From NCBI RefSeq assembly GCF_022436705.1, contig NZ_JAKUHT010000012.1, positions 186,001 to 250,000 on the forward strand: a DNA stretch of 64,000 bases, given 5' to 3'. Source of the DNA: Nocardioides sp. CFH 31398. GTDB taxonomy: Bacteria > Actinomycetota > Actinomycetes > Propionibacteriales > Nocardioidaceae. A program made the position numbers and the translations under genes. Below are positions 8,094-17,757 of this stretch, piece by piece; position 1 is the first letter of the stretch; each line of letters begins with the position of its first letter. The notes under the pieces were generated by a model, which worked only from the letters and a program-made list of their open reading frames with translations, had not been told where the DNA came from and did no database searches.

Positions 8094-10398
8094 ACCGGTC
8101 GCCCGGACCCACCCGCAGCTGCGCGGCGGCCTCGTCGGCCGGCATCGGGCGCGCCAGGTGGTAGCCCTGCACCATGGCGCAGTCCAGCGCCCGCAGGGTC
8201 GCCAGCTGGTCGGCGCGCTCCACGCCCTCGGCGACGACGTCCAGGCCGACGGCGCGGGCGCCCTGGATGGTCAGGTGCAGCAGCTTGACGTCCTCGCTGG
8301 AGTCGATGACGAGGAACTCGGCGCCGATCTTCACGAAGTCGACGGGCAGCCGGCCGAGGGCGCGCAGGGAGCGGAAACCGGCGTCGAAGTCGGCGAGCGC
8401 GACCCGGATGCCGTCCTCGCGGGCCTCCTCCAGCCGCGCGGCGACCGCCGGCTCCGCGGCGACGACCGCGTGGTCGACCTCCAGCACCAGCTGCCGGGGG
8501 TGCAGCCCCGCCGTCACCACGGCCTCGAGCAGGTCGGGCACCACCCCGGGGCTCAGCAGCCTGCGTCGGGACACGTTCACCGCGACGGACAGCTCCTCGC
8601 CGACGTGCTCGGCGGCCCAGAGGCCCAGCTGGCCGATGGCGGTCTGCTCGACCCACCGGTCGATGTCGACGATCAGGCCCGACCGCTCGGCCGTCGGCAG
8701 GAAGGCCCCCGGCGACAGCTGGCCGTGCCCGGGCCGGTTCCAGCGCACCAGCGCCTCCCAGCCGCGCACCCGCCCGCTGTGGACGTCGAGGACCGGCTGG
8801 TAGTGCAGCTCGAGCTGCTCCTCCGCCACGGCGCGCCGCAGGTCGGCGCTCAGCGACTCCGCCTCGCGGGCCGCCGCCCGCATCTCGAGGTCGAACAGCT
8901 CGGCGCGACCGCGGCCACCCCGCTTGGCCCGGTACGCCGCCATGTCGGCCTCGTCGAGCAGGGTCACCGCGTCGGTCGTCCCGTCGAAGCACTGCGAGAC
9001 CCCGACGCTCGCCCCGACGCGGGCGGTGCCCAGCGCGCCGAGCGTCACGGGCTCCGACACGGTCGCGATGAGGCGCCGCGCCAGCGCGACGGCCCTCGTG
9101 GAGTCCGGGACGTCGTGGAGCACGACGACGAACTCGTCGCCGCCGAGCCGGATGGCGGTGTCGTCGCCCCGGGTGGCGGTGCGCAGCCGGCGTGCGATCT
9201 CGACCAGCAGGAGGTCGCCGGCCCGGTGGCCGAAGGTGTCGTTGACCTTCTTGAAGCCGTCGAGGTCGATGAAGAGCACGGTGACGCTGCCGCCGGCGTG
9301 GTGCACGCGGTCCAGCGCGGCCTCCAGCAGGAGCAGGCCGCGGGCCCGGTTGGGCAGGCCGGTGAGGTGGTCGTGGGTCGCCTCGTGGGAGAGCTGGTCG
9401 CGCAGGGTGGTGCTCTCGGTGTGGGCGGCGACGATCTCGTTGAAGGCGAGCCGGAGGCGGGCGAGGACGAGGGCCACGAGGACAGCGGTGCCGAGGACCA
9501 CCGGCCACACCGTCAGGCGGGCGCCCAGCAGCACCTGGACGGCGAGGCACCAGGTGCCGCTGGTCGCGGCGAGGCCCAGGGCCGTCATCCGCCGCGACCC
9601 GAGGACGGCCGACCTCGGTCGGACGGGCTCGGTCATGTCGAGCATGCGGGGGTGCAGCGCCGAGGCGCCCCACAACAGGTACGAGGCCAGGTAGGCCACG
9701 TCGGGCAGGACGGGCTCGGCGACCCCCGTGTACATCCGCAGCGACAGGGAGAGCACGTCGCCGACGACGACGAGGGCGATCGCCCCGGCGAGCGCGCGCA
9801 TCGGCAGGTGCCAGCTGCCGGGGCTGGTGGCGATCCGGACCAGGCCGCCGAGCAGGAGCAGGTCGCCGACGACGTAGGCGAGCTCGACCACGGTCTCGCC
9901 GGTCGAGAACGCGTCGGACCGCAGCACGGGCCCGCCCAGCAGCACCCAGAACGCGAGGGTCAGGGCCACGGCGAGCATCGCGGCGTCCAGGAGACCGGCC
10001 AGGTCCGTGCCCCGGACCCGCACCCGCGCCAGCAGCGCGAGACCGGCGGCCAGCGGCGCGTACCCGACGACGAACAGCGTGTCGGAGGCCGCGACCGCCC
10101 CGAGGAACAGCAGCGCGTCGGCGGCGACCCACAGCCCGAGACCGACCGCGAAGGCCCACCACGGTGCCGGGTGCCGGGGCTGGTTGAGGTGGGTCCCGAC
10201 GACGATGCCGAGCACGCCGAGGGCGCCGGTCGCGACATACGCGGCGTCCGCGGCCGGCCCGGGCAGGAGCAGTGCCGCGGCCGCGACCAGGCCGCCGCCT
10301 ACGACCAGGCTGCGCCACCAGAGCGGGGGAACGGCGCCGAGACCGATGGGTCGGCCCACCGGGCCGGTGCCCGGGCTCGACCAGGGGAGGCTCGGCAT
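8074..10398 (-). CDS. Membrane GGDEF-EAL protein (diguanylate cyclase with degenerate EAL)
   Basis: 774 residues. The N-terminal third (about residues 20-330) has roughly nine or ten hydrophobic helices forming a membrane sensor module. A GGDEF domain follows, with the signature intact at residues 419-423, so c-di-GMP synthesis is likely. The C-terminal EAL domain keeps Glu548 of the EAL motif, but the metal-binding DDFGTG loop reads ADFDAG (Ala669-Asp670) and VKID reads VKIG, suggesting loss of phosphodiesterase activity. The ATG at 10398 has GGAGG upstream. It faces and overlaps by 20 bases the active EAL gene. Confidence 0.87.
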   Translation of the reverse strand: MPSLPWSSPGTGPVGRPIGLGAVPPLWWRSLVVGGGLVAAAALLLPGPAADAAYVATGALGVLGIVVGTHLNQPRHPAPWWAFAVGLGLWVAADALLFLGAVAASDTLFVVGYAPLAAGLALLARVRVRGTDLAGLLDAAMLAVALTLAFWVLLGGPVLRSDAFSTGETVVELAYVVGDLLLLGGLVRIATSPGSWHLPMRALAGAIALVVVGDVLSLSLRMYTGVAEPVLPDVAYLASYLLWGASALHPRMLDMTEPVRPRSAVLGSRRMTALGLAATSGTWCLAVQVLLGARLTVWPVVLGTAVLVALVLARLRLAFNEIVAAHTESTTLRDQLSHEATHDHLTGLPNRARGLLLLEAALDRVHHAGGSVTVLFIDLDGFKKVNDTFGHRAGDLLLVEIARRLRTATRGDDTAIRLGGDEFVVVLHDVPDSTRAVALARRLIATVSEPVTLGALGTARVGASVGVSQCFDGTTDAVTLLDEADMAAYRAKRGGRGRAELFDLEMRAAAREAESLSADLRRAVAEEQLELHYQPVLDVHSGRVRGWEALVRWNRPGHGQLSPGAFLPTAERSGLIVDIDRWVEQTAIGQLGLWAAEHVGEELSVAVNVSRRRLLSPGVVPDLLEAVVTAGLHPRQLVLEVDHAVVAAEPAVAARLEEAREDGIRVALADFDAGFRSLRALGRLPVDFVKIGAEFLVIDSSEDVKLLHLTIQGARAVGLDVVAEGVERADQLATLRALDCAMVQGYHLARPMPADEAAAQLRVGPGDRFSGLLG

Positions 10399-10456
10399 GG
10401 TGGGGGGCCTCCTTCGGCGCGCCGCCGACCGCGGCGGATCTCGCCGCGATCCGATC

Positions 10457-11728
10457 CTAGGAAGTCGCGGGGTTCTCGGCGGGCGTTTCGGACGATCCGT
10501 CACGCGCGTCGCGTGCGGCGAGCACGTCCTCGATGTGACCGGGTCGCCCGGCGACCAGCACGGAGGCCCCGAGGGGGAGGCTGCAGGCGAGCAGGAACAG
10601 CACGGGCAGCAGCCACCCGCCCGTGGTGTCGTGCAGCGCACCGACGGTGAGCGGTCCGGCGGCGGAGAGGATGTAGCCGCCGGACTGGCTGACCGCCGAG
10701 AGGCCCGAGGTGCCGGCGGCCGTGCGGCTGCGCAGACCGATGAGGACCAGCACGAGGGGGAACAGCGCGGCCCCCAGGCCGAGGGTGAGCGCGGCCGGCA
10801 CGGCCAGGGTGTACGGCGCCAGGAGCACCATCGCGAACCCGATCGGGTAGCAGGCCCACACGGCCAGGCACAGCCGTACCTGGCTCTCGCGGCGTGCCGC
10901 TGCCCGGGGGAGCCAGATGGACGTCGGGATGCTCACGGCCGCCAGCAGCCCGACCAGGGCGCCGGCGGCGGTGGGGGAGTAGCCGGCCTCGCGCCACAGG
11001 AGCGGGAACCAGCCGAAGAGCGCGTAGGCCTGCAGCGCCTGGAACCCGAACATCACGACCATCGCGAGACCGAGGGGCGTCCGCAGCACCCGCCACAGGC
11101 TCACGGGGACCTCGTCGGCCGCGGCCTCGTCGGTGGCACCGCCCCGGCGGTCCTCGCCGAGCAGGAAGAACCAGGGGACGGCGCTGAGCAGCGCCACCAC
11201 CGCCCACGCGCCGAGCCCCCAGCGCCACGACCCGCCGAGGTCCGCGATCGGCACCGTCAGCGTGAGGCTGGCGGTGAGGAACACCGCCAGGGCCGTCGTG
11301 TACGCCGCCGTGACGGCCCCGACCCGGTCGGGGAAGTGGTGCTTCACCAGCGCCGGCATCAGGACGTTGCCGGAGGCCATGCCCGCGAGCGCCAGCAGCG
11401 ACAGGACCAGGAACGGCACGGCCGAGTCGACGAGCGCCCGGCCCGTCAGGCCGGCCACCAGCATGAGCAGGCTGACCAGCGTCAGGCGGTGCGCGCCCAC
11501 CCGACGGGCGACCGCGGGCGACGCGACCCCGAACGCGGCGAAGGCGATGACGGGCAGGGAGGTGAGCAGGCCGGCGACCAGGCCGGACAGGCCCAGGTCC
11601 TCGCGCACCTCGGCGAGCACGGGCCCCACGCTGACGGCCGCCGGACGCAGGTTGACCGCGGCCGCGACGATCCCGGCCAGGACCAGCCACGGGGCCGCCG
11701 CACGGACTCCAGGACGGGTCGCAGGCAC
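10457..11728 (-). CDS. MFS transporter, CynX/NimT-like
   Basis: 423 residues with about twelve transmembrane helices in two six-helix halves separated by a charged loop (about residues 195-215). The start 'APWLVLAGIVAAAVNLRPA' followed by 'VGPVLAEVREDLGLS' is typical of the cyanate/nitroimidazole (CynX, NimT) branch of MFS, whose members export or import small anions and drugs. I infer no substrate. It is divergent from the winged-helix gene at 11800 with about 70 bases between. Start GTG at 11728. The C-terminus is cytosolic and acidic. Confidence 0.8.
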   Translation of the reverse strand: MPATRPGVRAAAPWLVLAGIVAAAVNLRPAAVSVGPVLAEVREDLGLSGLVAGLLTSLPVIAFAAFGVASPAVARRVGAHRLTLVSLLMLVAGLTGRALVDSAVPFLVLSLLALAGMASGNVLMPALVKHHFPDRVGAVTAAYTTALAVFLTASLTLTVPIADLGGSWRWGLGAWAVVALLSAVPWFFLLGEDRRGGATDEAAADEVPVSLWRVLRTPLGLAMVVMFGFQALQAYALFGWFPLLWREAGYSPTAAGALVGLLAAVSIPTSIWLPRAAARRESQVRLCLAVWACYPIGFAMVLLAPYTLAVPAALTLGLGAALFPLVLVLIGLRSRTAAGTSGLSAVSQSGGYILSAAGPLTVGALHDTTGGWLLPVLFLLACSLPLGASVLVAGRPGHIEDVLAARDARDGSSETPAENPATS

Positions 11729-11787
11729 CGGTCGAGCATGTCACCCGGTCCCGTGCCCGTCGGGGGGACCCGGGTCCGCGGGGAACC

Positions 11788-11793
11788 TAGGCT
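11788..11793 (+). promoter_or_regulatory. Putative -10 (TAGGCT) of a leaderless transcript
   Basis: TAGGCT ends 6 bases before the GTG at 11800; no ribosome binding site is present. Same arrangement as several other first genes in the window. Confidence 0.5.
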
Positions 11794-11799
11794 GACGCC

Positions 11800-12981
11800 G
11801 TGCGGCACATCGACGACGCGGAGCGGCGGCGGCGGATCGCGGTCCGCCACGGCCTGGCCCCGGCGTACCGGGCGGGCGACCCGGTGGCCGCCACCCGGGC
11901 GATGACCGTCCTGCACGCGACCGAGCCGGCCAGCGTCCACCTCGCCGTCGCGGCTCGCACCGAGGGCGTGTCGGTCGCCGACGTCGACACCGCGCTGTAC
12001 GAGGAGCGGAGCCTGGTCAAGCAGCTGGCGATGCGCCGCACCCTGTTCGTGTTCCCGCGCGACCTGCTGCCCGCCGCGTGGGGGAGCGCGTCCGCGCGGG
12101 TCGCGACCGCCGAGCTGAAGCGGCTCGCGGGCGACGTCGAGCGGGCGGGGGTGGCCGCGGACGGCGCCGCGTGGCTGGAGGGGGTCGCTCGCGAGGTGGT
12201 CGACCACCTCGCGGACGGCCGCGCCCTCGACGCCCGGACGCTCCGCGAGGAGGTCCCGGCGCTCGAGACCCGCACGGGACAGGGGACGGGGGCCTGGTCG
12301 CAGCTCGCGCCCGTCGCCTCCCGCGTGCTGACCCTGCTGGGCGCGCGCGGCGACCTGGTCCGCGGCCGCAACGCCGGTCACTGGCGCATCTCCCGTCCTG
12401 CGTGGACGTCGATGGTCGCGTGGCTCGGCTCCCCGGCCGAGCCGGCCGAGGAGCGGGAGGGCTACGCGGAGCTGGTCCGGCGTTGGCTGACCACCTTCGG
12501 ACCCGGCACCGAGACCGACGTCGTCTGGTGGCTGGGCGCCACGAAGAGCGCCGTACGACGGGCGCTGGGCGACGTCGGCGCCGTGGAGGTCTCGCTCGAC
12601 GGCGGCTCGACCGGCTGGGTGCTGCCCGACGACGCCGACCAGACCCCGGACCCGGGCCCCTGGGCCGCCCTGCTGCCGACGTTGGACCCCACGACGATGG
12701 GCTGGAAGCAGCGCGCCTTCCACCTCGACCCCGCCGACGTGCCCTACCTGTTCGACTCCAACGGCAACGGCGGCACGACGGCCTGGTGGAACGGCCGCGT
12801 CGTCGGCTGCTGGGTCCAGGACCCCGACGGCGCGGTGCGGGTCGTGCCGCGCGGGGACGTCGGCGACGACGCCCGACGGGCCCTCGACGCCGAGGCCGAG
12901 CGGCTCACCGCCTGGCTCGGCGGGGAGGTCGTCGGCACGGTCTACGCCTCGGCGATGATGAAGGGCGCCCGGCTGCCCTGA
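11800..12981 (+). CDS. Winged helix DNA-binding domain protein (HTH_42/AlkX-YcaQ type)
   Basis: 393 residues, matching in length and character the pfam06224-type winged-helix proteins. Recognisable stretches are 'ATEPASVHLAVAAR' near residue 45, 'YEERSLVKQLAMRRTLFVFP' near 67-87 and 'LLPTLDPTTMGWKQR' near 290. Some relatives are DNA glycosylases that unhook interstrand crosslinks or remove alkylated bases. Activity of this copy is an inference from family. Single-gene unit with its own leaderless promoter. Confidence 0.8.
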   Translation: MRHIDDAERRRRIAVRHGLAPAYRAGDPVAATRAMTVLHATEPASVHLAVAARTEGVSVADVDTALYEERSLVKQLAMRRTLFVFPRDLLPAAWGSASARVATAELKRLAGDVERAGVAADGAAWLEGVAREVVDHLADGRALDARTLREEVPALETRTGQGTGAWSQLAPVASRVLTLLGARGDLVRGRNAGHWRISRPAWTSMVAWLGSPAEPAEEREGYAELVRRWLTTFGPGTETDVVWWLGATKSAVRRALGDVGAVEVSLDGGSTGWVLPDDADQTPDPGPWAALLPTLDPTTMGWKQRAFHLDPADVPYLFDSNGNGGTTAWWNGRVVGCWVQDPDGAVRVVPRGDVGDDARRALDAEAERLTAWLGGEVVGTVYASAMMKGARLP

Positions 12982-13029
12982 GGACGCCGAGGGCCACCGC
13001 CCTGGGCGTGGCGCCTGGCCGCGGTGCGT

Positions 13030-13035
13030 CAGACT
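13030..13035 (+). promoter_or_regulatory. Putative -10 (CAGACT) of a leaderless transcript
   Basis: CAGACT ends 7 bases before the GTG at 13043 with no Shine-Dalgarno, matching the spacing of the other putative leaderless starts. First base C instead of T makes it a weaker match. Confidence 0.4.
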
Positions 13036-13042
13036 GCTGGCC

Positions 13043-13759
13043 GTGCGAGACCAGCCCGAGCAGCAGGCGCCGCCCGTCCAGCGGCTCCGCGTGCGCTACG
13101 CGAAGCGCGGTCGGCTGCGCTTCGCGAGCCACCGCGACTTCAGCCGGGTCTTCGAGCGCGCGATCGCCCGCGCCGGCGTCCCCATGGCCTACTCCTCCGG
13201 CTTCCACCCCCACCCACGCATCTCCTACGCGGGGGCGGCCCCGACCGGCGCGGCCAGCGAGGCGGAGTACCTCGAGATCGGGTTGGCGGAGGTCCGGTCG
13301 ACGGCCGAGGTGCAGGCCGCGCTCGACGACTCCCTGCCCGACGGGCTCGACGTGCTCGAGGTGGCCGAGTCGCCCGGCGGTGCCCTCGCCCCGCTGCTCG
13401 AGGCCAGCGTGTGGGACGTGCGCCTCGGCCCGGCCACCGGCCAGGAGGAGCTGGCGGCGGCGGTCGAGGCCCTGCTCGCGACCACGCAGGTCCTCGTCGA
13501 GAGGGTGACCAAGCGGGGCCCGCGGACCTTCGACGCGCGCGGCGCGGTGGTGTCCCTGCAGGCCCTCGCGGGCGCGGACGGCGACCCGCCCCGGCTGCGG
13601 CTGGTGCTGCGACACACCGAGCCGGCGGTGCGGGCCCAGGACGTCCTGAACGCGCTCACGGAGGTGTCAGGGACCGTCCTGGACCGCCCGCTGCTGACCC
13701 GCCTGGCCCAGGGCCCGCTGGCCGACGACGGCGCCGTCGGGGACCCGCTGGCGACCTGA
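13043..13759 (+). CDS. DUF2344 protein (TIGR03936), radical SAM partner
   Basis: 238 residues, recognised by 'QRLRVRYAKRGRLRFASHRDFSRVFERA' style N-terminus and 'GFHPHPRISYAGA'. In many bacteria this domain is encoded next to, or fused with, the TIGR03960 B12-radical SAM protein. Its biochemical role is not established to my knowledge. Here its partner lies upstream at 4692-6632, with four unrelated genes inserted between. Downstream is the long leader of rne/rng, which follows the DUF2344 gene in many actinobacteria. GTG start sits 7 bases after the CAGACT element. Confidence 0.85.
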   Translation: MRDQPEQQAPPVQRLRVRYAKRGRLRFASHRDFSRVFERAIARAGVPMAYSSGFHPHPRISYAGAAPTGAASEAEYLEIGLAEVRSTAEVQAALDDSLPDGLDVLEVAESPGGALAPLLEASVWDVRLGPATGQEELAAAVEALLATTQVLVERVTKRGPRTFDARGAVVSLQALAGADGDPPRLRLVLRHTEPAVRAQDVLNALTEVSGTVLDRPLLTRLAQGPLADDGAVGDPLAT

Positions 13760-13787
13760 GCCTGCCGGTCGGACGTCGCCGGTGTGC

Positions 13788-13793
13788 GATACT
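13788..13793 (+). promoter_or_regulatory. Extended -10 promoter candidate for rne/rng
   Basis: TGc-GATACT (13785-13793) fits an extended -10. No good -35 is visible. Transcription from about 13800 would give a leader of roughly 270 nt before the GTG at 14073. Confidence 0.4.
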
Positions 13794-13799
13794 CGCCCG

Positions 13800-14072
13800 C
13801 AGGTCGCCGGGTCCGCCCGGCGCCCCGACGACGTTCTCGCCGGTGGTCGAAGGGCCACCGGCACACGGAGACGGATCGTCACCGGACCGCGACGCGGCCG
13901 GGTGCGTCGGTGACAGCGACGTGGCCGGTACGGCGACCGCGGCGGGTGCCGGACGTCGGCGTGACGCACCGCGGAGGGTGTCGTCGGCCACGAAGGCTTT
14001 GCGTCGCCCGGTCTCCCGAGACCCGGACGACCGGACCGGACCGGCGCCACCACCGGCCGGTCGAGGAGAGCA
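13800..14072 (+). promoter_or_regulatory. Long structured 5' leader of the RNase E/G gene
   Basis: This 273-base stretch holds no convincing gene. Two hairpins sit at its 5' end: CGCCGGG/CCCGGCG at 13805-13822 and GCCGGTGG/CCACCGGC at 13839-13862. The E. coli rne mRNA has a long structured leader through which RNase E represses its own synthesis; a similar role here is inference from position and structure. The gene's ribosome binding site GAGGAGAG is at 14063-14070. Confidence 0.45.
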
Positions 14073-17000
14073 GTGCTCAACGACACCCCCGACGAGAACA
14101 CCGGCACCGACACCGGCACCGACACCGAGGTGCAGGCCCCGGACGACACGGCGGCCGCCGCCGGCCCCGCGCCCCGCAAGCGCGCCACCCGCAGGACCTC
14201 CAAGAAGGCCGCTGCGACCTCCGAGGAGGCCACCGCGGACCCCGGTGCCCCCGAGGCCACCGCGGTCCCGGCGGCGACCGACGCCCCTGGGACGCCGGGG
14301 ACCCCGGAGACCCCGGAGACCGACGTCCCCGCGCCGGCGCGGAAGGCGGCCAGGAAGGCCACGGCCCGCACGACCGCCAAGAAGACCGCGGCGAAGAAGA
14401 CGACGGCGAGGAAGACCACCGCCAAGCGCACCACCCGCAAGACCGCTGCGGCCGACGAGGCGGGCGCGCAGGAGGCGCTGGCCCTCGAGGTGCCCGCCGA
14501 GGAGGTGCCGACGGCCGTCGACGACGCCGCGGCCCCGCAGACGCCGGGCGAGGCCCCCGGCGAGGGCCCCGCCGTGGGCGCCGAGACCCCCGCCGGCACA
14601 CCCGCCGAGGACGCCGGGCCGGCTCCGCGGAAGACCACCCGCCGCTCGCGCAAGAAGGCCGCCGCCGCGCCCCTGTTCCAGGCCCCGGCACCCGTCGGGA
14701 CCACCACCGAGGCGCCCGCCGAGACGGCTGCGGAGTCGGCTGCCCAGGACGCCCCCGCGCCGTCGTCCGCCCCGGAGCCGGCGACGGCGGAGGACGAGCT
14801 CGCCCTGCCCGTGGCCGAGACGGGCGACGAGCAGGTCGCCGACGACGCGCCCAAGCCGAGGAAGAAGTCCGGCGGCAAGAAGAAGTCGGGCTCCAAGAAG
14901 AAGAAGAAGGCCGACCCGGACGAGGCCGCGGCCGAGGACGCCGCGTCCGAGCCCGACCTCCGGGCCGAGCCGGTCGTGGTGGGCGTCTCCGACGACGCCG
15001 AGGCCGACGAGGCCGACGAGGCCGCGTCCGTGGAGGGCGCTGCCGCCGGGGACACCTCCGACGACCAGGCGGACACGTCGTCCTCCGACGACTCCGACGC
15101 CGATGCCGACTCCGACGACGACACCGGCGAGGGCGGGGGCCGGCGTCGCCGGCGCCGCCGAGGTGGTCGCCGTCGCCGCAAGGGCGGAGGCTCCGACGGC
15201 TCGGGCGACTCCGACGAGACGCGCGACGACACCGCCGAGCAGGAGTCGGCCAAGGCCGACGACGCCGACACGGGCGACGACGCCTCGCCCCGCGAGGAGT
15301 CGGGGGGCGGGAGCACCCGCCGCCGTCGCCGCCGCCGGGCAGGGGAGGCCGCCGACACCGACGACGCGGACCCCTCGACGGTCACCCGCGTCCGTCGCGC
15401 CCGCTCGCCCGAGGACGAGATCACCGCCGTCGCCGGGTCGACCCGTCTCGAGGCGAAGAAGCAGCGGCGCCGCGAGGGACGCGAGGCCGGCCGCCGTCGC
15501 GCGCCCATCGTCAGCGAGGCCGAGTTCCTCGCGCGCCGCGAGTCGGTGGACCGCTCCATGGTCGTGCGGCAGCGCGACGACCTCACGCAGATCGCCGTCC
15601 TGGAGGATGGCGTCCTGGTCGAGCACTACGTCGCCCGGGAGTCCCAGACCTCTCTCATCGGCAACGTCTACCTCGGCCGCGTCCAGAACGTGCTGCCCTC
15701 CATGGAGGCCGCGTTCATCGACATCGGCAAGGGCCGCAACGCCGTCCTCTACGCCGGCGAGGTGAACTGGTCGGCGCTCGGTCACAGCGAGGGCCAGCCC
15801 CGCAAGATCGAGTCGGTCCTCTCCAGCGGCCAGTCGGTCCTGGTCCAGGTCACGAAGGACCCGGTCGGCCAGAAGGGCGCGCGCCTGACCAGCCAGATCA
15901 GCCTCGCCGGGCGCTTCCTGGTCTACGTGCCCGACGGCACCACCAGCGGGATCTCCCGCAAGCTGCCCGACACCGAGCGGTCGCGCCTGAAGTCCCTGCT
16001 GAAGGAGATCGTCCCCGAGGGGGCGAGCGTCATCGTCCGTACCGCGGCGGAGGGTGCGACCGAGGAGCAGCTGACCCGGGACGTCGAGCGGCTGACCGCC
16101 CGCTGGGCCGACATCGAGTCGAGGACCAAGGGCGGCGCACCCGCCCTGCTGTACGGCGAGCCCGACCTCACCCTGAAGGTCGTGCGCGACCTGTTCACCG
16201 AGGACTTCGCCGAGCTCGTCGTGGACGGCGACGCCGCGTGGGACACCGTCCACGGCTACGTCGCCCACGTCGCGCCCGACCTGGAGGACCGCGTGGTCCG
16301 CCACGAGGTCGGCGAGACCGGCAAGGACGCCTTCGCCGTGAAGCGGATCGACGAGCAGATCGCGAAGGGCCTGGACCGCAAGGTCTGGCTGCCCTCCGGC
16401 GGCTCGCTGATCATCGACCGGACCGAGGCCATGACGGTCGTCGACGTCAACACGGGGAAGTTCACCGGCTCCGGGGGCAACCTCGAGGAGACGGTGACGA
16501 AGAACAACCTCGAGGCCGCGGAGGAGATGGTCCGCCAGCTCCGGCTGCGCGACATCGGCGGCATCATCGTCATCGACTTCATCGACATGGTCCTGGAGTC
16601 GAACCGCGACCTGGTCCTGCGCCGCCTGGTGGAGTGCCTGGGCCGGGACCGGACCCGCCACCAGGTCGCCGAGGTCACGAGCCTGGGGCTGGTGCAGCTC
16701 ACCCGCAAGCGCATCGGGACGGGCCTGCTCGAGGCGTTCAGCGAGCCCTGCGAGTCGTGCGGCGGCCGGGGCCTGACGGTCCACGAGATGCCGGTCGAGC
16801 CGTCCGGCGGCAACGACGACGGCGACGGCCGCCGCGGCGGGCGCCGCCGCGGGGGCCGCAACCGCAACGGCGAGAACGGCAACGGCGGGAACGGCGGCAC
16901 GAACGGGAACGGCAACACGAACGGCAACGGCGGCAACGGCGGCTCCGAGCAGCCGACACCGCCGCGCCCGACGCCCTCCCCGAGCTACGTCGCGGCCGTC

Positions 17001-17582
17001 GCGAAGCCGGAGAACGCCGACCGCGCCCCGCTGGACGTCGAGCCGGAGCAGCACGAGCCCACGGAGCCCACGGAGCCCAAGGAGCCCAAGGAGCCCACGG
17101 GCCGGCCGGCCCCGCAGGACCCCGCCGAGGTGACCGTCGACGAGCCGGTCGAGGACGTCGCCGAAGCGGCCCTCGTGGCCACCGAGGAGGCTCCCCAGGA
17201 ACCGGCCGACGACGTCGCGGCGCCCCCGTCGCCCCGGTCGACCGAGCAGCAGCCCGAGCCGACCCAGCAGCCGGAGCCCGAGCAGCAGCCGGAGCCGACC
17301 CAGCAGCCCGAGCCCGAGCAGCAGCCCGAGCCGACCCAGCAGGTCGTCGACACGGCCCCGCGCACCGTCACGCGGACGACGACACGACGTCGCGCCGTCC
17401 GCCCCGCGGGCAGCCCCGAGGGGGCCACGGCGGCCGTCGTCGTGGCGGACCCCGCGGCCGCTCCGACCGTGACCACCGACGCGCCCCCGCCCCCGAAGGT
17501 GGTGACCACGACGCGCTCCCGGCGGGCCCGCCGTACGACGCCCACGGAGCTCGGGGACCGCGAGGACCACGGCGGCGCCTGA
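14073..17582 (+). CDS. rne: Ribonuclease E/G family endoribonuclease with large disordered arms
   Basis: 1169 residues. The N-terminal ~480 residues are low-complexity, alternating acidic Ala/Asp/Glu blocks with Lys/Arg patches ([24 protein letters not shown]), and are likely disordered RNA-binding arms. The catalytic core starts near residue 490 with an S1 domain (about 510-600). It contains the magnesium-binding Asp791 in VVDVNTG and Asp835 in IVIDFID, and the Zn-link CESC at 893-896. The C-terminal ~270 residues have Asn/Gly runs and [11 protein letters not shown] repeats. The enzyme cleaves single-stranded mRNA and rRNA precursors and should nucleate the degradosome. GTG start with GAGGAGAG upstream. 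Confidence 0.93.
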   Translation: MLNDTPDENTGTDTGTDTEVQAPDDTAAAAGPAPRKRATRRTSKKAAATSEEATADPGAPEATAVPAATDAPGTPGTPETPETDVPAPARKAARKATARTTAKKTAAKKTTARKTTAKRTTRKTAAADEAGAQEALALEVPAEEVPTAVDDAAAPQTPGEAPGEGPAVGAETPAGTPAEDAGPAPRKTTRRSRKKAAAAPLFQAPAPVGTTTEAPAETAAESAAQDAPAPSSAPEPATAEDELALPVAETGDEQVADDAPKPRKKSGGKKKSGSKKKKKADPDEAAAEDAASEPDLRAEPVVVGVSDDAEADEADEAASVEGAAAGDTSDDQADTSSSDDSDADADSDDDTGEGGGRRRRRRRGGRRRRKGGGSDGSGDSDETRDDTAEQESAKADDADTGDDASPREESGGGSTRRRRRRRAGEAADTDDADPSTVTRVRRARSPEDEITAVAGSTRLEAKKQRRREGREAGRRRAPIVSEAEFLARRESVDRSMVVRQRDDLTQIAVLEDGVLVEHYVARESQTSLIGNVYLGRVQNVLPSMEAAFIDIGKGRNAVLYAGEVNWSALGHSEGQPRKIESVLSSGQSVLVQVTKDPVGQKGARLTSQISLAGRFLVYVPDGTTSGISRKLPDTERSRLKSLLKEIVPEGASVIVRTAAEGATEEQLTRDVERLTARWADIESRTKGGAPALLYGEPDLTLKVVRDLFTEDFAELVVDGDAAWDTVHGYVAHVAPDLEDRVVRHEVGETGKDAFAVKRIDEQIAKGLDRKVWLPSGGSLIIDRTEAMTVVDVNTGKFTGSGGNLEETVTKNNLEAAEEMVRQLRLRDIGGIIVIDFIDMVLESNRDLVLRRLVECLGRDRTRHQVAEVTSLGLVQLTRKRIGTGLLEAFSEPCESCGGRGLTVHEMPVEPSGGNDDGDGRRGGRRRGGRNRNGENGNGGNGGTNGNGNTNGNGGNGGSEQPTPPRPTPSPSYVAAVAKPENADRAPLDVEPEQHEPTEPTEPKEPKEPTGRPAPQDPAEVTVDEPVEDVAEAALVATEEAPQEPADDVAAPPSPRSTEQQPEPTQQPEPEQQPEPTQQPEPEQQPEPTQQVVDTAPRTVTRTTTRRRAVRPAGSPEGATAAVVVADPAAAPTVTTDAPPPPKVVTTTRSRRARRTTPTELGDREDHGGA
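17240..17345 (+). repeat. Coding repeat [12 protein letters not shown] in the RNase E/G tail
   Basis: Roughly five degenerate copies of a short Gln-Pro-Glu-rich unit in the C-terminal tail. A preceding block at about 17055-17100 repeats EPTEP/EPKEP. Expected to be disordered; slippage-prone, so copy number probably varies between strains. Confidence 0.75.
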
Positions 17583-17611
17583 GGGCCGGGACCCGGGCCG
17601 GGGCCCCGACT

Positions 17612-17641
17612 TTGCAGGTCGTGGGTCCGGCTCGGTACCAT
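17612..17641 (+). promoter_or_regulatory. Promoter of rplU-rpmA (TTGCAG-18-TACCAT)
   Basis: TTGCAG at 17612-17617 and TACCAT at 17636-17641 with an 18-base spacer fit a vegetative sigma promoter. Transcription from about 17648 leaves a 110-nt leader before the GTG at 17758. Ribosomal protein leaders can be autoregulatory, but I see no specific known L21 leader motif. Confidence 0.55.
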
Positions 17642-17757
17642 CGTCTGTCGGTGCGTCCGCGCACCGTGCGTCTGCAGCGATCCGGGACCCCACTGTCGTG
17701 GCCGGGCCCGTGCGAGGCGCTGTGGACAGTTCAGGACTCGAGTTGGAGGAGACCGCG

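Noticed and set aside
7894..10650. Plus-strand open frame of about 900 codons opposite the GGDEF-EAL gene
   Set aside because: Product is compositionally biased (His/Gln/Gly/Arg) and lacks domains; the minus strand encodes intact GGDEF and EAL-type motifs.
17648..17757. Known L21 leader or other riboswitch before rplU
   Set aside because: A leader is likely present, but I could not match any known structural RNA motif by eye.
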